A DNA stretch of 64,000 bases from an uncultured Clostridium sp. (GCA_903789665.1 CAIFEX010000017.1:1-64000), one strand, 5' to 3'; positions 53,043 through 61,063 are shown, numbered from the stretch's first letter. Made by a program: numbers and translations. Notes: generated by a model from the sequence alone, not told the origin.

Positions 53043-53139
53043 TAAACTTCATCTGAATCAAGTAAATCCAAGTATAATTTTAAGTATATTATAGCATAAA
53101 ATACTATATCAGGTGACTTTTAGATTCAAATGAAGTTTA
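53043..53139. repeat. 17-bp inverted repeat enclosing a TATAAT-like core
   Basis: TAAACTTCATCTGAATC (53043-53059) and GATTCAAATGAAGTTTA (53123-53139) match at 16 of 17 positions. In the minus-strand transcript the one mismatch becomes a G-U pair. The 63-nt interior holds smaller inverted repeats and a TATAAT. It fills most of the gap between the DUF1015 and GNAT genes. It could be a structured terminator, a promoter region of the GNAT gene, or a small palindromic element. Confidence 0.55.
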
Positions 53140-53166
53140 CACAATTGATATTTGAAACTTAAATAT

Positions 53167-54414
53167 TTACTTCAACTTATGAATGAACAGTCCGCTTCTC
53201 AATTTGGGTTCAAACCAGGTGGACTTAGGAGGCATTACCCTTCCGCTGTCTGCAATATTCATTAACTCTTTCAAGGTAGTGGGATACATGGAAAAAGCAA
53301 CTCCACCTCTTGATTTTTTTGCTCTTTGCTCTAACTCTCCAAGCCCTCTTATACCACCTACAAAACTTATCCTGCTATTTGTCCGCGGATCATCAATTCC
53401 CAAAATCGGAGACAATAAATTATTTTGAAGGATAGAAACATCCAGTTTATCAACAGGATCAGCTGAATTATACGTTCCTTCCTTTGCAGTAAGTTTATAC
53501 CATTTCCCACACAAGTACATGCCATAAGTACCCTTGCAAAACGGATTATATCCGTCTTTTCCTCCACATGTTTCTACATAAAACCTTTTAGAAACCTCAG
53601 ACAAATACTCTTCAGTAGAAAAGCCATTTAAATCGTCAACAACCCTGTTATATGAAATAATATTTAAATCTGAATCCGGGAAAAGTACAGATAGGAAAAA
53701 ATTGAATTCTTCATCTCCAGAGTAATTTGGATTTTCTTCCCTTCTTTTGATACCCACTTTAACTGCAGAAGCTGCTCTATGATGCCCATCCGCTATATAC
53801 AAAGTGTCTATACCTTTAAATAGATTACAGATTTTTTCTATTATGCCATCGTCATCTACCACCCAAACTTCATGCCTAACTCCATCACAAGCAGTAAAAT
53901 CATAAACGGCTTTTTCCCTTATGCACATATTTACTACATCATTGATTTCATCATTATACCTATAAGTTAAAAAAATTGGTCCTGTATTGGCATTACAAAT
54001 ACCTATATGGTTCGTTCTATCCTGTTCCTTGTTTTTTCTAGTACATTCATGTTTTTTTATTTTATTATCTATATAATCATCTATAGAAGTACAGCCTACT
54101 ATGCCCGTTTGACTTTTTCCATTTACAGTCAATCTATAAATATAAAAATTATTTTTCCCATCTTGTATCAATATATTATGGGATATCATTTTATTTAAAT
54201 TTTCATTTGCTTTTTCATATACTTTTTTATCATAGATATCTACATTTTCATCCAAATCAATTTCAGCTTTATCAACATGAAGGAAAGAATAGACATTATT
54301 TTTGGCTATTTTTCTAGCTTCTTCACTGCTCATAACATCATAGGGCAATTCTGCTACTCTACTAGCCAGATCTTTCCTTGGCCGTATTGCTTTAAAAGGT
54401 CTTAAAACTGCCAT
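53167..54414 (-). CDS. DUF1015 family protein in the serine operon
   Basis: 415-aa protein of the DUF1015 family. N-terminus LRPFKAIRPRKDLASRVAEL and PYDVMSSEEARKIA, then FLHVDKAE; a central TLYIADGHHRAASAVKVGIK; C-terminal VDKLDVSILQNNLLSPILGI. The DGHHR motif recalls the D/E-G-x-x-R motif of the ParB/sulfiredoxin/serine-kinase fold, an inference only. It follows serA by 20 nt behind AAAGGAG and shares its T-box control. Function not established; a serine or phosphoserine role is suggested by context. Confidence 0.92.
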   Translation of the reverse strand: MAVLRPFKAIRPRKDLASRVAELPYDVMSSEEARKIAKNNVYSFLHVDKAEIDLDENVDIYDKKVYEKANENLNKMISHNILIQDGKNNFYIYRLTVNGKSQTGIVGCTSIDDYIDNKIKKHECTRKNKEQDRTNHIGICNANTGPIFLTYRYNDEINDVVNMCIREKAVYDFTACDGVRHEVWVVDDDGIIEKICNLFKGIDTLYIADGHHRAASAVKVGIKRREENPNYSGDEEFNFFLSVLFPDSDLNIISYNRVVDDLNGFSTEEYLSEVSKRFYVETCGGKDGYNPFCKGTYGMYLCGKWYKLTAKEGTYNSADPVDKLDVSILQNNLLSPILGIDDPRTNSRISFVGGIRGLGELEQRAKKSRGGVAFSMYPTTLKELMNIADSGRVMPPKSTWFEPKLRSGLFIHKLK

Positions 54415-54434
54415 TTTATATCTCCTTTATACTA

Positions 54435-55364
54435 TTATATATTTACTAACTTTCTGTGCACACAAAAATTTTCAATTATAGACACTATTTCCTCACCTAT
54501 TCTCTTTTGAGCTTCTACAGTTGAGCCTCCTATATGAGGTGTAACTGACACCCTTTCATTATTTACAAGTTCCCTACAAGGTTCAGGTTCATTTTCGAAT
54601 ACATCCATCCCCACGGCTGACACTTTCCCATTATTTAATTCCTCAACCAGAGCTCTTTCATCTATTACACCGCCTCTTGCACAATTTATTATATAAACCC
54701 CATCCTTCATCATTTCAATTTCCTTTTTGCCTATCACCGCATGTTGATTTTTGTCAAAAGGAATGTGAATTGATATATAATCCGCTTTTTCCAACAGTTC
54801 ATTGAATTTACAAGATTCACAATAGCCGTATCCTTCTACTTTTCCGATTTTATCATAATATATTATCTTCATTCCCATGGCATAGGCCCTCTTTGCCACT
54901 TCCTTAGCAATTCTTCCAAAACCTATGAGGCCCAGAGTTTTACCATATAACTCCACTCCCTTATATTTCTTTTTCTCCCATTTTCCATCTCTCATGGTCA
55001 CATTGGATATATTCAGATGTCTTGAAATTGCAAGTAAATGTGCCAGTGTCAGTTCAGCCACTGAAATAGTGCTGGCATCAGGTGTATTTTTAACAGCTAT
55101 TCCATTTTCATCTGCATAATTTACATCTATATTATCTACCCCGACTCCGCCTCTTATTATAAGCTTCAGCTTACCATTTCTAGCTATATCTATAAGTGTT
55201 TTTCTAATTTTAGTAGCTGATCTCACTATTATAATGTCAAATTCCCCTATCCTATTCCTTAACTCTTCTTCTCCAAAATGTTTATTTAAAACATCATATC
55301 CCTTTGTTACAAGCTTATTAAAAGCTCTTTGATCAATCCCATCATTTGCCAATACCTTTATCAA
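54435..55364 (-). CDS. serA: D-3-phosphoglycerate dehydrogenase-like, no ACT domain
   Basis: NAD-dependent D-2-hydroxyacid dehydrogenase, expected to oxidise 3-phosphoglycerate in serine synthesis. Nucleotide fold motif LGLIGFGRIAKEVAKRAYAM, RGGVGVDNIDV, and the catalytic Arg, Glu and His regions (NCARGGVIDERAL, NEPEP, TPHIGGSTVEAQKRIG). At 309 aa it lacks the C-terminal ACT domain that gives serine feedback in longer forms. The TTG at 55364 is 8 nt from GGAGG; the ATG at 55379 abuts that site. Phosphoglycerate specificity is inferred from the operon. Confidence 0.9.
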   Translation of the reverse strand: MIKVLANDGIDQRAFNKLVTKGYDVLNKHFGEEELRNRIGEFDIIIVRSATKIRKTLIDIARNGKLKLIIRGGVGVDNIDVNYADENGIAVKNTPDASTISVAELTLAHLLAISRHLNISNVTMRDGKWEKKKYKGVELYGKTLGLIGFGRIAKEVAKRAYAMGMKIIYYDKIGKVEGYGYCESCKFNELLEKADYISIHIPFDKNQHAVIGKKEIEMMKDGVYIINCARGGVIDERALVEELNNGKVSAVGMDVFENEPEPCRELVNNERVSVTPHIGGSTVEAQKRIGEEIVSIIENFCVHRKLVNI

Positions 55365-55379
55365 TTTCAAACCCTCCAT

Positions 55380-56450
55380 TCATAACTTCAATATATAGTT
55401 AATAGTATCTATAAGTTCCTTTACATCAGAAAGATTAAAATCAGCCATATGTGCTATTCTAAAAGCCTTTCCCTTTAGTTTCCCATAGCCGTTTGATATC
55501 TGAAATCCTCTCTTGCCCAATTCATCATTTAACCAAGCTACATTTATATTTCTTGTATTTTTTATATTAGTAAGAGTATTGGAAAGATATCTCTCATCTG
55601 CAAACAATTCAAAATATTCTCTTGCCCAGTTTCTTACATATTCAGCCATCTCTATATGTCTCTTATACCTATTTTCAAGACCTTCTTCCAATATCCTATC
55701 TAACTGATAATCCATAGCAAACATATGTGAAATAGATGGTGTCGAAGGATATTGATAGTTCTTTTCATGAATACAATTATACAGAGAAAGCAAGTCCAAA
55801 TAGTAGCCTCTAAATTTTATCTTTTTTGCTCTTTCTACTGCTTTTTGTGAAAAAGAACATATTGACATTCCCGGAGGAAGTCCCAGGGCTTTTTGACTGG
55901 ATGTCAAACATATATCCACACCTAGTTTATCCACTTCTATTTTAGTGCCCCCCATGGAACTAACTGTATCCAAGCACCATACAACTTCCGGATATTTTTT
56001 CATTATCTCGGCTACATCTTCTATTGGATTCATAACTCCTGTAGAAGTTTCATTATGGGTTACACAAATCGAATCGTATTTACCCGTAGCCAGAACTTTG
56101 TCAATTCTATCCACATTCACAGCTTTTCCCCAGTCCTCTTCAAATAAATCCGCCGGTACATTATTGCACTTCGCAATTTTATACCATCTATTTCCAAAAG
56201 CACCCACAGAAAAAATAGCTGCTCTTTTTGCCGTGCTGCATCTTATTGCACCTTCTAAAAGACCCGTTCCCGATGAAGTAGAAAGTAAAATCTCTTCTTT
56301 TGTATTAAACACCTTTTTCATTTTATCGCTAATATTTTTTTGAAGTTCTGAAGCTTCTTTACTTCTGTGACCTATCATAGGTGTCGCCATTTTTTCTAAA
56401 ACATCTTTTCTCACTTCTATTGGGCCTGGAATAAATAATTTTTTATGCAT
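55380..56450 (-). CDS. class V aminotransferase, serC-like
   Basis: 356-aa PLP enzyme of the alanine-glyoxylate/serine-pyruvate aminotransferase type. FIPGPIEVRKDVLEKMATPM, MIGHRSKE, STSSGTGLLEGAIR and the lysine motif ICLTSSQKALGLPPGM are visible. It sits first in the operon before serA, so phosphohydroxypyruvate-to-phosphoserine amination is the likely role, though the fold group also makes glycine or alanine. ATG at 56450 follows GGAGG. Preceded by two T-boxes. Confidence 0.9.
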   Translation of the reverse strand: MHKKLFIPGPIEVRKDVLEKMATPMIGHRSKEASELQKNISDKMKKVFNTKEEILLSTSSGTGLLEGAIRCSTAKRAAIFSVGAFGNRWYKIAKCNNVPADLFEEDWGKAVNVDRIDKVLATGKYDSICVTHNETSTGVMNPIEDVAEIMKKYPEVVWCLDTVSSMGGTKIEVDKLGVDICLTSSQKALGLPPGMSICSFSQKAVERAKKIKFRGYYLDLLSLYNCIHEKNYQYPSTPSISHMFAMDYQLDRILEEGLENRYKRHIEMAEYVRNWAREYFELFADERYLSNTLTNIKNTRNINVAWLNDELGKRGFQISNGYGKLKGKAFRIAHMADFNLSDVKELIDTINYILKL

Positions 56451-56504
56451 ATCCTTACCTCCAAATAATTTATTAATTCACCGTTATACATTTATAAAGT
56501 AAAA

Positions 56505-56745
56505 ATCATAAAACAAAGAGCCAACCAATCCCTTTAGGGACGATTGACTCGCGTTGCCACCCTTTTTGATCATATATAAATATATAATCCTCTCATTTAA
56601 CTTAACGGTTTTTTCCCGTATTATTCATCATAATAATCCTCCAAGGTGGATTCACAAAAATGTGGGTATCAGTTCACACCAGACACTGACTCTCTTTTAC
56701 CTAACTTATGCTACTATTCTCTTCATAAGATAATATTAAATTTTA
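56505..56745 (-). promoter_or_regulatory. T-box riboswitch, proximal copy (serine-type)
   Basis: Minus-strand leader with a stem I (GAAGAGAATAGTA, GGTGTGAACTGATACCCA), specifier region GTGAATCCACC read as codon UCC (Ser), and T-box AGGGTGGCAACGCG. It ends in a terminator built on TCCC-TAAA-GGGA. The bulge UGGC would pair with a tRNA ending GCCA, as tRNA-Ser does. It lies about 55 nt before the aminotransferase start. Confidence 0.9.
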
Positions 56746-56747
56746 AA

Positions 56748-56775
56748 TTATAGCCATAAAAAATAAGGAACAATA
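56748..56775 (-). promoter_or_regulatory. possible internal promoter between the T-boxes
   Basis: A TATAAT -10 (56748-56753) is preceded at 16 bp by a weak ATTGTT. It could start transcripts carrying only the proximal T-box. The -35 is poor, so the call is tentative. Confidence 0.3.
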
Positions 56776-56794
56776 CTTGTACAAATATTACAAA

Positions 56795-57025
56795 CAAAAA
56801 AGCCAACCATCCCTTTAGGGACGATTGGCTCGCGCTGCCACCCTTTTTGATTATATATAAAATATAATCCTCTCATTTAACTTAACGGTTTTTTCCCGTA
56901 TTATTCATCATAATAATCCTCCAAGGTGGATTCACAAAAGTATGGGTATCAGTTCACACCAGCCACTGATTCTCTTCTACCCAACTCACGTTACTATTCT
57001 CTTCATAAGATAATATTAAATTAAT
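56795..57025 (-). promoter_or_regulatory. T-box riboswitch, distal copy (serine-type)
   Basis: Near-duplicate of the proximal leader, with the same stem I, same GTGAATCCACC specifier region and T-box AGGGTGGCAGCGCG. The terminator AGCCAATCGTCCC-TAAA-GGGATGGTTGGCT is followed by TTTTTTG. The two units differ at scattered positions, several of them compensatory in the stems. Confidence 0.9.
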
Positions 57026-57044
57026 TATTTATGATTTATTAGTT

Positions 57045-57073
57045 ATTATATGATTTAATTTTATATATGTCAA
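57045..57073 (-). promoter_or_regulatory. consensus sigma-A promoter of the serine operon
   Basis: -35 TTGACA (57068-57073), 17-bp spacer, -10 TATAAT (57045-57050), about 20 nt upstream of the distal T-box. A full consensus match, fitting an operon controlled by attenuation. Confidence 0.9.
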
Positions 57074-57141
57074 CACTTTTTTGAATATTTGTTATTAATT
57101 TGTGATAATGTCACCTTAAAATTAACTTTAAAAATATGAGA

Positions 57142-57330
57142 TTATGACTGATCTAAACTTGCCAAAACACTATCATAAAGATTTTTTACACATTTTCCAT
57201 CCTGGAGATTTCTGCAATTGGTACAGCTTCTATAATAAGCTTCCCCAGTACCAGATTGAAATGAAAAATCATCCGGTTCATATCCTGGGCACGAGCTTCC
57301 TACGTGCCTCATTTCCTGATCACTCGACAT
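57142..57330 (-). CDS. Cys-rich microprotein A
   Basis: 62 aa, ATG at 57330 with GGAAGGA 9 nt upstream. Contains SCPGYEPDDF, then SCTNCRNLQDGKCVKNLYDS: a lone Cys-x2-Tyr, a Cys-x2-Cys and a final Cys-x-Lys-x-Leu-Tyr-Asp. The neighbour at 57355 has the same layout, so the two are paralogues. Four Cys could bind zinc. No known function. Confidence 0.78.
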   Translation of the reverse strand: MSSDQEMRHVGSSCPGYEPDDFSFQSGTGEAYYRSCTNCRNLQDGKCVKNLYDSVLASLDQS

Positions 57331-57354
57331 AAATATCATTCCTTCCCTCTGAAC

Positions 57355-57540
57355 TTAATTCATATTTACTATTTTTTCAATCTCATCAAATAACTTTTTG
57401 CTGCACTGTTCATCTACAAAGTTTACGCAATCATTACAGCTATTTGAAATATAACTGACTTCTAATCCCATCACGTCATTTTTAGGCCTATATTCTTTGC
57501 AGTTTTCTGCAACAACCATTTTATTCTGGATTGAAATCAT
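57355..57540 (-). CDS. Cys-rich microprotein B
   Basis: 61 aa, ATG at 57540 spaced 8 nt from AGGAG. Contains NCKEYRPKNDV, then SCNDCVNFVDEQCSKKLFDE, matching microprotein A in all four Cys, the Cys-x2-Tyr, the Asn after the CxxC pair and the Lys-x-Leu-aromatic-Asp ending. It ends 24 nt before gene A starts, so the pair is probably one transcript. Confidence 0.78.
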   Translation of the reverse strand: MISIQNKMVVAENCKEYRPKNDVMGLEVSYISNSCNDCVNFVDEQCSKKLFDEIEKIVNMN

Positions 57541-57602
57541 AGAACTCACTCCTAAAAAACATTTACATTACGTCTTTAGTATTTCCAGATTCAAAAATTT
57601 AA

Positions 57603-57644
57603 TTCAAAAAAGCCTCCAATATCTAAAACCATTGGAAGCTTTTA
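57603..57644 (-). terminator. terminator after the flavodoxin/ferredoxin gene
   Basis: AGCTTCCAAT (57631-57640) pairs with ATTGGAGGCT (57611-57620) with one wobble, followed by TTTTTTG on the minus strand, 4 nt past the stop. Confidence 0.9.
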
Positions 57645-57647
57645 ATC

Positions 57648-58430
57648 TTATCTATTTAAATCAAGCGTTTTCATTATATTCTTCTGAGTTTGATCTATTT
57701 TTTCACCTTTATACCTCACTGCATTTATCGGGCATATATGTATACACCTCAAACATAAAATACATTTGCTGTGAAAAATTGCATGTCCTCCTTCAAAAGT
57801 TATATTACTTTCGGGACAATTTCTAAGACACAACCCGCATTTACCACAATCTTCAGTAGAAGATATATTTTTTGACAGTTTAGGAATTCTATTTTTAAAC
57901 ATGCTGTAAATTATTTTATTAAATTCAAATCTAATAAATGGAACAGTTTCTATAGTAGATTTTCCCTCTACAAAACTTTTTACTACACCTTTCACCTTTT
58001 CATCTGCCTTTAACAGCAATTTTTCAATTGTGTTTTTATCAGGTTTCTTTCCTTTAACAAAATAAAAATTATTAGGCATCTTTATACTGATTTGTATTAC
58101 TGGCATATACCCTTTCTTCACTAAACACTTTGATATAAAACCCGGCACTGAAGAAGAAGACGCAGCCTGTGTAGAATAGACTACTGCCTTCATTCTTCTC
58201 TTTAAATCATCAATTTCACTTAAAAAATCAGTCACAATTTTAGGCGGAAATTCAGCATAAACCGGTGAGCCTATAATTAAAAAATCATAATTCTCTGATT
58301 TTTTGTTTTCTAAAAACTGCATATCGAATAAATCTACATCTATGTTATAAAATGCAAAATCTTCCTTAAATCTATCTGCTACCCATTTAGTATTTCCCGT
58401 ACCACTAAAATAATATAAAACACCCTTCAT
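57648..58430 (-). CDS. EFR1-type flavodoxin-ferredoxin fusion protein
   Basis: 260 aa. N-terminal flavodoxin-like domain with the phosphate loop YYFSGTGNTKWVADRF and LIIGSPVYAEFPP. The C-terminal domain has two 4Fe-4S clusters (CGKCGLCLRNCPE and CILCLRCIHICPINAV). Likely an electron-transfer protein; partner unknown. The ATG at 58430 lacks a clear ribosome-binding site. An in-frame 42-residue extension into the upstream gene has no supporting similarity. Confidence 0.88.
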   Translation of the reverse strand: MKGVLYYFSGTGNTKWVADRFKEDFAFYNIDVDLFDMQFLENKKSENYDFLIIGSPVYAEFPPKIVTDFLSEIDDLKRRMKAVVYSTQAASSSSVPGFISKCLVKKGYMPVIQISIKMPNNFYFVKGKKPDKNTIEKLLLKADEKVKGVVKSFVEGKSTIETVPFIRFEFNKIIYSMFKNRIPKLSKNISSTEDCGKCGLCLRNCPESNITFEGGHAIFHSKCILCLRCIHICPINAVRYKGEKIDQTQKNIMKTLDLNR

Positions 58431-58515
58431 GACAATTTTACTTTCACTTTCAAACAGACAAAAATGAAAATAATTACTCCTCTCTAAATTATAATTCAAT
58501 TTTTCAATTGAACAT

Positions 58516-59199
58516 TTAGCTTCGTCCCTCTTCGGCATATTTTTTCCTATTTTCAAACATAATTTTACTCAAGATTTCAGCCGACGTAGGTGGTGTAAAT
58601 GCTATAGCGTTAGCTCCTGCCATTATGGTACTTCTTATGCTAGATTCTGTAGGACCCCCTGTAGCTATTATTGGAAAGTTAGGATATTGTTTTCTAACTT
58701 CCTTTACTATATCAATGGTCTTTTCAGATCCCGAAACATTTATTATGGTAGATCCCGATTCCACTCTCCCCTTTACATCCTCATGTTCAGATACTATAGT
58801 CACTATTATAGGTATATCAATAGTATTTTTTATTTGTCGTATAACCTCATTCGGAATAGTACTATTCACTACAATTCCCATAGCACCCTTAAATTCTGCA
58901 TCTAAAGCCAAATTTATAACTCTTTTACCTGTTGTCATTTTTCCGCCAACTCCGCAAAATACCGGTACATCGGCAGATAAAAGAATTGCCTGTGTTATAA
59001 TAGGCTGTGGTGTAAATGGATACACCGCAATGATAGCATCTGCATTCGTATTTTTTATAATTGCTACATCAGTGGTAAACAACAGAGATTTTATTCTTTT
59101 ACCAAATATTCTTATTCCACTTGCTTCTCTGATAATTTCAGGTACTTTAATCATATGCCTCTGGGTAATCCCTTTTATTTCAGGTATATATTTAGCCAT
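58516..59199 (-). CDS. TIM-barrel phosphate-binding-fold protein, function unknown
   Basis: 227 aa. Alternating strand/helix pattern ending in a standard phosphate-binding site (IIATGGPTESSIRSTIMAGA). Also VPVFCGVGGKMTTGKRVINL and GAMGIVVNSTIPNEVIRQIK. Similar proteins in Firmicutes are often labelled only as hydrolase; I would not assign an activity. ATG at 59199 follows GGAGG. It sits 85 nt upstream of the flavodoxin-ferredoxin gene. Confidence 0.8.
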   Translation of the reverse strand: MAKYIPEIKGITQRHMIKVPEIIREASGIRIFGKRIKSLLFTTDVAIIKNTNADAIIAVYPFTPQPIITQAILLSADVPVFCGVGGKMTTGKRVINLALDAEFKGAMGIVVNSTIPNEVIRQIKNTIDIPIIVTIVSEHEDVKGRVESGSTIINVSGSEKTIDIVKEVRKQYPNFPIIATGGPTESSIRSTIMAGANAIAFTPPTSAEILSKIMFENRKKYAEEGRS

Positions 59200-59237
59200 T
59201 TTTTCCCTCCTCACTAATTAGATGCATATGTTTTTTA

Positions 59238-59789
59238 CTAAACGTCTCTATCACAGCTGTTATCATCACATCTATAAGCTTTTTTTCCAGTATAGTTCAG
59301 CTCTTTTAATACTTTTCTAACTATTCTCTTACCAACTTCATCTTCTTTCATTTCACAAAGAGCGTCTTCTATATGACTCCAGTTCACCCATTCCACTTCA
59401 GAAGATTTTTTTATCTTTCCGCCATTATATTTTGCCATAAACGTAAGCATTATTATTTCCTTTTTATTATTACTGACATATTCACTTCCTAAATATTTTA
59501 AATCCTTCACTTTAAGACCCGATTCCTCAAATACTTCTCTATGTACGGTCTGTTCTACGGTTTCACCATTTGTAACATATCCTGATAAAAGCACCTTAGA
59601 ATTTTTATATATATAACTTTGTTTCAGCAATAATATTTGATCTTTATTTATTACTGCAACTATCACACAGGGTGTAGGAGTATCAAAAAACATTATATCA
59701 TCTTTAGGACAATATGGTACTCCTCCTTCATCCCAACTATACTTTTCTTCCAATTTTCTCCCACATATAGGACAATATTTAAATTTCAT
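59238..59789 (-). CDS. Nudix hydrolase with zinc ribbon
   Basis: 183 aa. An N-terminal CPICGRKL and YCPKDD zinc ribbon precedes a complete Nudix box, G-x5-E-x7-R-E-x2-E-E-x-G-L, beginning GYVTNGE and ending REVFEESGL. The layout recalls NADH pyrophosphatase NudC, but the NudC-specific tail motif is not clear. Start uncertain (ATG at 59789 or 59795, both without a good ribosome-binding site). Confidence 0.87.
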   Translation of the reverse strand: MKFKYCPICGRKLEEKYSWDEGGVPYCPKDDIMFFDTPTPCVIVAVINKDQILLLKQSYIYKNSKVLLSGYVTNGETVEQTVHREVFEESGLKVKDLKYLGSEYVSNNKKEIIMLTFMAKYNGGKIKKSSEVEWVNWSHIEDALCEMKEDEVGKRIVRKVLKELNYTGKKAYRCDDNSCDRDV

Positions 59790-59920
59790 ATACATGCTGC
59801 CAATAAAGCAGCCACACCCCCTTAATTTTATTAAATAAATTATGCAGTCAATAAACATATAATTATATCTACATTATAAATCTTATAAAATAATATAACT
59901 TGTCTAAATATAAAATAATA

Positions 59921-60619
59921 TCATAACTTTACTGGTATTTTGTCTTTTAAAATTATAAAATACTCACCCACATTACAATCATAAGCAAAAATTTTTACAT
60001 CATTTTGCCATGCATATCTCAAATCTTCTCCAAATTTTCTATCCACTTCATCATAAGGAGTAAAACATTTTACACCGGTCATCTGAATTAAAAACAAAAT
60101 TGCTGCTTCTAATCCCGATTTTTTTGCTTCAACCAATTCTAGTAAATGTTTTCTTCCCCTTTCTGTAGGAGCATCCGGAAACAGAGCTATTCCATTTTTT
60201 TCAAAAGTAACTCCTTTAACTTCAAGAAAACACCTTCTGTTATTCCTGTCCCACAATTCAAAATCAAATCTGCTATTTCCAAATATCTTTTCTCTTTCCA
60301 CTTTAATATACTTTCTAAAAAAATCTATTTTTTTCATATTCAAAGCTTCATATACAACCTTATTGGGAATTTGTGAATCTATATTTATCAAATTTTCCCC
60401 CTTATAAGCTGCTATCAAATCATATTCTGTCTTTCTTGAAGGATTATTTTCTTTTCTTAAAATAACTCTAGCACCAGGAATCAATATTTCTTTACACCTT
60501 CCTGTATTGGGAACATGAATCATTATTTTTGAATTGTCTTTATATACACAAGCTTCAAACCTGTTAGGCCTGCTTATAAATTTAGCTTTTACTATATTAC
60601 TTTTGTCAAATATCACCAT
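59921..60619 (-). CDS. sfsA: DNA/RNA nuclease SfsA
   Basis: 232-aa SfsA homologue: VKAKFISRPNRFEACVYKDN, HVPNTGRCKEILIPGARVIL, RFDFELWDRNNRRCFLEVKG (nuclease-like motif) and LFPDAPTERGRKHLLEL. Originally linked to sugar fermentation regulation in E. coli and later described as a nuclease. The ATG at 60619 follows GGAG. Apparently monocistronic. Confidence 0.93.
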   Translation of the reverse strand: MVIFDKSNIVKAKFISRPNRFEACVYKDNSKIMIHVPNTGRCKEILIPGARVILRKENNPSRKTEYDLIAAYKGENLINIDSQIPNKVVYEALNMKKIDFFRKYIKVEREKIFGNSRFDFELWDRNNRRCFLEVKGVTFEKNGIALFPDAPTERGRKHLLELVEAKKSGLEAAILFLIQMTGVKCFTPYDEVDRKFGEDLRYAWQNDVKIFAYDCNVGEYFIILKDKIPVKL

Positions 60620-60693
60620 ACCATCTCCGGCAGAACCAAATTATAACTTCTTTCTAATATAATAACAGATTATCGGAATGAATATATAAATTT

Positions 60694-60951
60694 TCAAAGA
60701 AATAATTTAAATATTATAAGAAATATCACTCCAGGTATACCAAAAAAACCCGCAATGAGGGCAGTAATAGCATTAATACCTATGCTAAATCCAAAATATC
60801 TTCCTATTAAATTCACTATAACTAAAAGTATAACACCGAGCACGGCATTTACAATGAGCTTGAATAATATTTTTAAAGGCCACGAAAATACCCTCACCAA
60901 TATATATAACCCCACTATAGCAATTAAGAAATATCCTATATATTGAAACAT
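60694..60951 (-). CDS. bofA: pro-sigma-K processing inhibitor BofA
   Basis: 85-aa membrane protein with two long hydrophobic segments (about residues 4-20 and 32-60) and the conserved end GFFGIPGVIFLIIFKLFL. In Bacillus it holds the SpoIVFB protease inactive until the forespore signal. Downstream of recR and DUF2508 as in other sporeformers. Confidence 0.9.
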   Translation of the reverse strand: MFQYIGYFLIAIVGLYILVRVFSWPLKILFKLIVNAVLGVILLVIVNLIGRYFGFSIGINAITALIAGFFGIPGVIFLIIFKLFL

Positions 60952-61020
60952 AATGTGCTTATTCCCCCTATAAACTTACATTCCAAATCACAAATATATT
61001 TAAATTATATTCTAGCAATA

Positions 61021-61057
61021 AAAAAATATTAATATAAAGAATAAGCCTTCTTTATAC
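61021..61057 (-). terminator. terminator after the DUF2508 gene
   Basis: TATAAAGAA and TTCTTTATA (61034-61057) form a stem with a 6-nt loop, followed by TTAATATTTTTTT on the minus strand. A second hairpin (ATGTCTTTC with GAAAGACAT, 61070-61104) overlaps the last codons of the gene. Confidence 0.8.
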
Positions 61058-61063
61058 TTAATT

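Noticed and set aside
56505-57025. Tandem repeat block as an insertion-sequence remnant or CRISPR-like repeat
   Set aside because: Each unit contains a complete T-box with terminator and faces the serine operon, so duplication of a riboswitch explains it.
58431-58556. Longer N-terminus for the flavodoxin-ferredoxin protein
   Set aside because: The extra 42 residues overlap the upstream gene and precede a normal flavodoxin start, so they are probably not translated in this protein.
58625-59221. A 198-codon hydrophobic plus-strand open frame
   Set aside because: It is antisense to the TIM-barrel gene. Apparent membrane segments are a by-product of the complementary codons.
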